A DNA stretch of 46,665 nucleotides from assembly GCF_937871615.1 (NCBI RefSeq), contig NZ_CALMPA010000032.1, forward strand, positions 1-46,665. The letters are read 5' to 3'. This document shows, in pieces, positions 42,789-46,665 of the stretch. The translations under genes and the position numbers were made by a program. This DNA comes from an uncultured Sphingomonas sp. Its GTDB lineage: Bacteria; Pseudomonadota; Alphaproteobacteria; Sphingomonadales; Sphingomonadaceae. How positions within the stretch are numbered: the stretch's first letter is position 1; each line of letters begins with the position of its first letter. Below the pieces are notes generated by a model, which saw only the letters and a list, made by a program, of their open reading frames with translations, did not search any database and had not been told where the DNA came from.

Positions 42789-43120
42789 GGCCGCACCCAG
42801 CCATAGCCGCGCTCGACCCGCGCCACGATCACCTGATAATTCTGATACCAGTCCGCCCGCCCGCGGGCGCGAATCGCGGCGTGATCCGGGTGATCGCGCC
42901 ACGCGCACGCGTCCGCATCGGTCGCCCAATAGGAAATGGTGATGCCAAAGCCATCCGCGTCCCGCGTACTCTCCACCCCGCGATAGCCGGGCTGCTGAGC
43001 GGCAAGCGCGTCCATCGCCGCGGCGGCGGCGGCATAGCCTTCCCCATCGGTAGCGGTGCGTTGCGAGACGAAGATCACCGCCACCTGCCCCGTCCGCCCC
43101 ACGCTCGTTCCGTCGTGCAT
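42785..43120 (-). CDS. ABM-domain (antibiotic biosynthesis monooxygenase-like) protein
   Basis: A 111-residue ferredoxin-like alpha/beta protein of the ABM superfamily: VAVIFVSQRTATDGEGYAAAAAAMDALAAQQPGYRGVES, then ITISYWATDADACAWRDHPDH. Members degrade or modify quinones, haem or aromatic compounds; many are poorly assigned. It precedes and overlaps the MFS gene, suggesting a detoxify-and-export unit, and is divergent from the methyltransferase gene at 43253. Confidence 0.85.
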   Translation of the reverse strand: MHDGTSVGRTGQVAVIFVSQRTATDGEGYAAAAAAMDALAAQQPGYRGVESTRDADGFGITISYWATDADACAWRDHPDHAAIRARGRADWYQNYQVIVARVERGYGWVRP

Positions 43121-43252
43121 CCCGCTCGCTTAGGCGCTTGTCGCCGCGACGCAACCCCCCGTTCGCAACCGATAGCGCTTGCCCAGCGTTTGGCAGATGT
43201 GCGACGGGGCGGGATACCGCCCATCTCCACATCCGGGAGTGACATAGCCTCA

Positions 43253-43888
43253 ATGCCCAGTTCGACCAGTGCCGTCCGCCCCGCGCGGTCCCGCCCAGCA
43301 GGTGTTCCGGGCCCTTGGCAGATGTTCTTCCAGGGCTTTCTCAAGCATCCGGTGATGGTGGGATCAATCATCCCGTCTTCCGACAAGCTGATCGAGAAGA
43401 TGCTCGGACGCGTCGACTGGCAGCAATGCAAGTTGTTCGTCGAATATGGCCCCGGCGTCGGCACTTTCTGCCGCCCGATCCTTGAGAAGATGGCGCCCGA
43501 CGCGACGTTGCTCGCGATCGACACCAACCCCGATTTCATCAATTATCTGCGCCACACGATCGGGGATTCGCGCTTCGTGCCCGTCCTCGGCTCAGCAGCG
43601 GATGTCGAGTCGATCGTCGCGCAGCACGGCCATGAACAGGCCGATTACGTGCTTTCGGGCCTGCCCTTTTCCACGCTGCCCAGCGGCGTCGGCCCGACGA
43701 TCGCCGCCGCGACTCAGCGCGTGATCCGCCCCGGCGGGGCTTTCCTGGTCTATCAGTTCAGCCCGAAGGTGCGCGATTTCGTCGCGCCGCATTTCCCGCG
43801 GATCGACCATGGCATGGAATGGTGGAACGTGCCCCCGGCCCAGCTTTATTGGGCGTGGAAAGACGCGGAAGTAAGCGCGTCAGGCTGA
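43253..43888 (+). CDS. PmtA-like SAM-dependent methyltransferase
   Basis: A 211-residue class I methyltransferase. The SAM loop is LFVEYGPGVGTFCRPIL, with LLAIDTNPDFI following. The segment WQMFFQGFLKHPVMVGSIIPSSDKLIEKML and the LSGLPFSTLP loop match the phospholipid N-methyltransferase/rRNA-dimethylase-like group, so phosphatidylethanolamine methylation is plausible. The neighbouring PLD-family gene also acts on phospholipids. A 21-base palindrome spans the stop. Confidence 0.75.
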   Translation: MPSSTSAVRPARSRPAGVPGPWQMFFQGFLKHPVMVGSIIPSSDKLIEKMLGRVDWQQCKLFVEYGPGVGTFCRPILEKMAPDATLLAIDTNPDFINYLRHTIGDSRFVPVLGSAADVESIVAQHGHEQADYVLSGLPFSTLPSGVGPTIAAATQRVIRPGGAFLVYQFSPKVRDFVAPHFPRIDHGMEWWNVPPAQLYWAWKDAEVSASG

Positions 43889-43961
43889 CGCGCTGGTGCG
43901 CGGCCCATGCCGCGCAACTCCGCGTCCGGCCGGCGGGTCGGCAAAGCCGAGCCCGTCCGAC

Positions 43962-43982
43962 GACGATGGCTTCGCCATCGTC
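43962..43982. terminator. GACGATGGC hairpin
   Basis: GACGATGGC and GCCATCGTC form a perfect 9-bp stem with loop TTC, between the convergent PmtA-like and PLD-family stops. A palindrome AGCGCGTCAG/CTGACGCGCT also overlaps the PmtA-like stop (43874-43894). No T-run accompanies either. Confidence 0.5.
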
Positions 43983-44002
43983 CGCCCCGAGACCGCACAC
44001 CA

Positions 44003-45148
44003 TCACTCATCAATCCCGAAATTGAGCCCGCGCGACAGCGTGGGATCAGCCACACCGACGATCAGATAGGCGACGAACTGCTTGATCCGCTGCCACCAGC
44101 CGGTGGCGGCGCGATAGCCATCCGGCGTGATCTCGTTCGAATGCGCCACCTCGCCGTCGATATAGCGGCGAGCCTGCGCCGCGAAGCCGGCATCCTCGAT
44201 CCGCAGCATCAGCTCCAGATTGATGAACAAGCTGCGCATATCGAAATTCGCGCTGCCGACATGCACCGTATCGTCGATCGCATAGAGCTTCGTATGCAGT
44301 TTCGACGGGGCATATTCGAAAATCCGCACGCCCTGCCTCAGCAGGCCGCGATAGGTGAAGCGCGCGGCGGCGATCGTCGCGTTATTGTCCGATCGAGCGG
44401 CGGTCACGATCCGCACCCGATCGTCGCGCCGCGCCGCGCGATCCAGCCGGCGCAGCATCATCGGGCTCGGCGTGAAATAGCCGGCGATGATGTCGATGCG
44501 GCGCGCGGAACGCATATCGTGGCGCACCGCGCGCGCCCAGGGCGATAAACGCCGCGTCGGGCCGCCGATCAGCCAGCGCACCGCGCCGCTCGGCTCGCTC
44601 CATTGCGCCAGCGTCCTGCCCAGATGGCGCGTCGCCGCATCGGGGCGCAGCACCCATTCACGCAGCGCATCGAAATAGGGCGCGATCCGGCCAGCCGCCG
44701 GGCCATCCAGCAGCAACCCCAGATCGCGCCACGCATCCGCGCTGGCGGCGGCGAAATAGTCATTGGCGATGTTGAACCCGCCGATCAGAATGCGCTTCCC
44801 GTCGGCCAGCGCGAGCTTCTGGTGGTTGCGCAACAGATAGCGCCGGCCAAAGCGCGGCATGAACCAGCAGACCGCGATCCCCGCCGTGGCCAGCGGATCG
44901 AAGAAATGTTCGCGCCCCGCCCGATCGCTGCCGAACCCGTCGACAATCAGCGTCACGTCCACGCCACGCGCGGCGGCGGCGATCAGCGCTTCATTGACGC
45001 GGCGCCCGGATTCATCGTCGGCATAGATATAGTAAAGGATGCGCAAGCTCGCCTGCGCGCCCTCGATCAGCGCGATCAGCGCATCGAGCAGCGCCGGCCC
45101 CTCCGTAATCAGCGTCAGGCGGTTGCCGTCGACGGTCAGCGTCTCCAT
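44003..45148 (-). CDS. Phospholipase D-family phosphatidyltransferase (cardiolipin synthase-like)
   Basis: A 381-residue PLD-superfamily enzyme with two HKD motifs: NHQKLALADGKRILIGGFN and LHTKLYAIDDTVHVGSANFD. The arrangement matches ClsB-type cardiolipin synthases, which make cardiolipin from phosphatidylglycerol and another phospholipid. There is no clear N-terminal membrane pair as in ClsA. ATG 45148 (METLTVDG) is chosen; a GTG at 45211 is possible but would overlap the rpoZ promoter. Confidence 0.85.
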   Translation of the reverse strand: METLTVDGNRLTLITEGPALLDALIALIEGAQASLRILYYIYADDESGRRVNEALIAAAARGVDVTLIVDGFGSDRAGREHFFDPLATAGIAVCWFMPRFGRRYLLRNHQKLALADGKRILIGGFNIANDYFAAASADAWRDLGLLLDGPAAGRIAPYFDALREWVLRPDAATRHLGRTLAQWSEPSGAVRWLIGGPTRRLSPWARAVRHDMRSARRIDIIAGYFTPSPMMLRRLDRAARRDDRVRIVTAARSDNNATIAAARFTYRGLLRQGVRIFEYAPSKLHTKLYAIDDTVHVGSANFDMRSLFINLELMLRIEDAGFAAQARRYIDGEVAHSNEITPDGYRAATGWWQRIKQFVAYLIVGVADPTLSRGLNFGIDE

Positions 45149-45195
45149 CGCATCATTGTTGGCGGGATACCGGCGAGGCGACAAGCGCGCTTTTC

Positions 45196-45223
45196 TTGAC
45201 TTCGCGGCCACCAGCCCCTAGAT
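45196..45223 (+). promoter_or_regulatory. Likely rpoZ promoter
   Basis: TTGACT (45196-45201) and CTAGAT (45218-45223) are separated by 16 bases, near the sigma-70-type consensus. The transcript would begin about 35 bases before the rpoZ ATG. Confidence 0.6.
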
Positions 45224-45266
45224 CGCGCGCCTTCATCCAGCGATAAATTTGCGAAGGAAAGCGTCC

Positions 45267-45611
45267 ATGGCGCGCGTGACGGTCGAGGATTGCGTCGACA
45301 AAATCCCCAACCGCTTCGATCTGGTTCTGCTCGCGGCGCAGCGCGCGCGGCAGGTTTCGGGCGGCGCGGAACTGACGATTGATCGCGATCGCGATAAAAA
45401 TCCGGTGGTCGCGCTGCGCGAGATCGCCGAAGAGACGGTGCTGCCCGGCAGCCTTGAGGAATCGCTCGTCGCCAGCCTGCAGCGCGTGCAGATCGACGAT
45501 GAGGACGAGGCGGATGCCGTCGGCAGCCTGGCCGCGTCGGCGGAGGCGCTGCGCCTCACCGCCGCCGCCCCGCCGCGCAACCAGAATCTCGGCGCCGATT
45601 ACGAGGGCTGA
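45267..45611 (+). CDS. rpoZ: RNA polymerase omega subunit
   Basis: A 114-residue omega subunit. The signature [30 protein letters not shown] is followed by [16 protein letters not shown], which binds the beta' C-terminus. The C-terminal tail is variable and acidic. Omega aids polymerase assembly and ppGpp response. The ATG at 45267 is chosen over one 18 bases upstream. The gene has a good promoter and a strong terminator of its own. Confidence 0.97.
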   Translation: MARVTVEDCVDKIPNRFDLVLLAAQRARQVSGGAELTIDRDRDKNPVVALREIAEETVLPGSLEESLVASLQRVQIDDEDEADAVGSLAASAEALRLTAAAPPRNQNLGADYEG

Positions 45612-45639
45612 TTTCAGCTTTCACGACAACCGCCCGATC

Positions 45640-45679
45640 AAAAAGCCGCGACCGCCCTATCGGCAGTCGCGGCTTTTTT
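45640..45679. terminator. Bidirectional terminator after rpoZ
   Basis: GCCGCGAC (45645-45652) and GTCGCGGC (45666-45673) form an 8-bp stem, preceded by AAAAA and followed by TTTTTT. The symmetric tracts let it work for rpoZ and for the convergent hydrolase gene. Confidence 0.93.
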
Positions 45680-45684
45680 GTTTT

Positions 45685-45772
45685 GTCGCGGTGCCGGCCC
45701 GCTCCCCCACCCCGCCTCCCACGTCAATATCCTGATGGGAGGCGGGGTGGGGGAGCGGGCCGGCACCGCGAC
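45685..45772. repeat. Perfect 37-bp inverted repeat
   Basis: Each arm is 37 bases (45685-45721 and 45736-45772) with no mismatch and a 14-base loop, CGTCAATATCCTGA. Arms begin GTCGCGGTGCCGG and contain GCTCCCCCACCCCGCCTCC. It sits between the rpoZ terminator and the stop of the hydrolase gene. Outer-arm and loop features recur at 37854-37906 and 35826-35839, so it looks like a member of a dispersed intergenic repeat family. Confidence 0.85.
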
Positions 45773-45774
45773 GA

Positions 45775-46437
45775 TCAGGCCGCTGACAGCGCCTCATCGC
45801 TGACGAACATGTTCCACTGCCGCTCGTGCCCGAAGGTGCTGGCCTTGCCGTGGCCGGGAATGAAGGTGGTATCATCGCCAAGCGGCCACAGCTTGGTAAC
45901 GATCGAGCGAATCAGTTGCTGATGATCGCCCTGCGGCAGATCAGTCCGCCCGACCGAGCCCTGGAACAGCACATCGCCCACCTGCGCGAATTTCGAGGGC
46001 GCATGGTGGAAGATCACATGCCCGGCGGTATGCCCCGGCGTATGATAGACATCGAGCGTCAATTCGCCGACCGTCACCGTATCGCCATCGTCCAGCCAGC
46101 GATCCGGCTCGAACGGCACGCCGCGAATCCCCCAGTTGCGCCCATCGTCGCCCAGCCGCGCGAGCCAGAAGCGGTCGTCCTCATGCGGGCCTTCGATCGC
46201 CACGTCATATTCGTCCGCGAACGGCTTGGCTTCGCCCGCATGGTCGATATGGCCATGGGTGAGCAGCACCTTCTCCACCGTCACCCCGGCCTGCGCGATC
46301 GCCGCCTTGATGCGCGGGATATCGCCGCCGGGATCAATCACCGCCGCCTTCATCGTCCTGGTGCACCAGATGATCGTACAATTCTGCTCGATCGCGGTGA
46401 CCGGCACGATCATCGCGCGCAACGCGGGTTCGCTCAT
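45775..46437 (-). CDS. Metallo-beta-lactamase-fold hydrolase (glyoxalase II-like)
   Basis: A 220-residue single-domain hydrolase with the complete metal motif set: LLTHGHIDHAGEA (HxHxDH), HTPGHTAGH, GDVLFQGSVGRTDL and FIPGHGKASTFG. It resembles the YcbL/GloB-type group that hydrolyses glutathione thioesters. An ATG eight codons later (MIVPVTAIEQNC, about 46413) matches many family starts. Its stop lies 3 bases from the large inverted repeat. Divergent from pabB. Confidence 0.92.
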   Translation of the reverse strand: MSEPALRAMIVPVTAIEQNCTIIWCTRTMKAAVIDPGGDIPRIKAAIAQAGVTVEKVLLTHGHIDHAGEAKPFADEYDVAIEGPHEDDRFWLARLGDDGRNWGIRGVPFEPDRWLDDGDTVTVGELTLDVYHTPGHTAGHVIFHHAPSKFAQVGDVLFQGSVGRTDLPQGDHQQLIRSIVTKLWPLGDDTTFIPGHGKASTFGHERQWNMFVSDEALSAA

Positions 46438-46529
46438 TCAAACAATCCTTTCGGCAGGCGGGGTGCCGCCCGTCCCTACCCCGCGGCGCGCCCTTGCCGC
46501 AAGGCGAGGCGACGGGCATCACCCGCGCG

Positions 46530-46665
46530 ATGCTGCCCCCCGCCCCCTTCGTATTGCTGGATGATGCGCGCGCCGGTGGCGCGCCCGCGCGGCTTTACAG
46601 CGCACCGGCGGCGGTGATCGAGGCGCGGGCGCCCGGCGATGTGGCGGGCGCGCTCGCGGCGTTGC
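46530..46665 (+). CDS. pabB: Aminodeoxychorismate synthase component I, 5' fragment
   Basis: Only the first 45 codons are inside the window. The N-terminus (PFVLLDDARAGGAPARLY, then AAVIEAR) matches the sphingomonad PabB start, where this segment precedes the chorismate-binding domain. The enzyme makes 4-amino-4-deoxychorismate for folate synthesis. The assignment rests on this short segment and codon use, so certainty is moderate. Confidence 0.65.
   Translation, partial: MLPPAPFVLLDDARAGGAPARLYSAPAAVIEARAPGDVAGALAAL

Noticed and set aside
43874-43894. Palindrome AGCGCGTCAG/CTGACGCGCT as an attachment site or operator
   Set aside because: It overlaps the stop codon of the PmtA-like gene, has a one-base centre that cannot form an RNA loop as drawn, and no integrase or regulator is near; noted only as a short palindrome.
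1-46665. CRISPR array, insertion sequence, prophage or integrative element
   Set aside because: No regularly spaced direct repeats, transposase, integrase or phage structural genes were seen, and base composition and codon use look uniform.

Overview
The window reads as chromosomal DNA of a sphingomonad (Alphaproteobacteria, Sphingomonas or a close relative). The evidence is high GC with strong GC3 bias, and several neighbourhoods typical of the group: ctaB–small protein–ctaG–ctaE–DUF983–SURF1–thrC, SUV3-like helicase–S4 protein–fdxA–carD, and lysC divergent from ubiG. Nearly all of it is dense core genome. I see no insertion sequence, prophage, integrase, CRISPR array, tRNA or rRNA. This is an identification from gene content and motifs, not from a database search.

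Layout. 200-6084 (minus): a cytochrome aa3 assembly and subunit operon, read ctaB, a 46-residue membrane protein, ctaG, ctaE, DUF983, SURF1, then thrC and an rRNA-type methyltransferase. 6233-8348: cupin, PduO-type cobalamin adenosyltransferase, HIG1-like protein, gluQ. 8468-10854: a compact NfrB-like glycosyltransferase overlapping an NfrA-C-like protein. 10954-14682: TauE/SafE exporter with TIGR02186 partner, a HerA-like ATPase and a small membrane protein. 14764-17037: a MarR regulator divergent from a CLC channel/transporter, with matching operator-like dyads. 17279-18937: ctaD standing alone, 11 kb from the rest of the oxidase genes. 18971-24621: M23 peptidase, RNA helicase, S4 protein, fdxA, carD. 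24741-27024: three tandem GIN/DUF2807 secreted proteins.

27046-37847 holds lysC, ubiG, an Atm1-type ABC exporter, a small GNAT, recQ, a BLH-type phosphatase-like protein, a sterol-desaturase-family enzyme, DUF1489, mgtE and a cyclophilin. 37906-41415 is a LysR regulator, then an intergenic region with an orphan terminator that looks like a small-RNA gene, then a Cdc48/p97-type AAA ATPase. 41472-46665 carries an MFS transporter with an ABM partner, a PmtA-like methyltransferase, a PLD-family phosphatidyltransferase, rpoZ, a metallo-beta-lactamase-fold hydrolase and the start of pabB.

No obvious new multi-gene defence or biosynthetic system is visible. The most interesting signals are regulatory or structural: (1) the candidate small RNA at about 38941-39008 beside a LysR gene and its TTGCA motifs; (2) a 15-bp-arm palindrome that contains a complete promoter-like TTGGAC-17-GATAAT before the second GIN gene; (3) a hairpin that buries the ribosome-binding site of the orphan ctaD; (4) the minimal NfrB/NfrA-C pair lacking the known c-di-GMP domain; (5) a perfect 37-bp inverted repeat and relatives between convergent genes.
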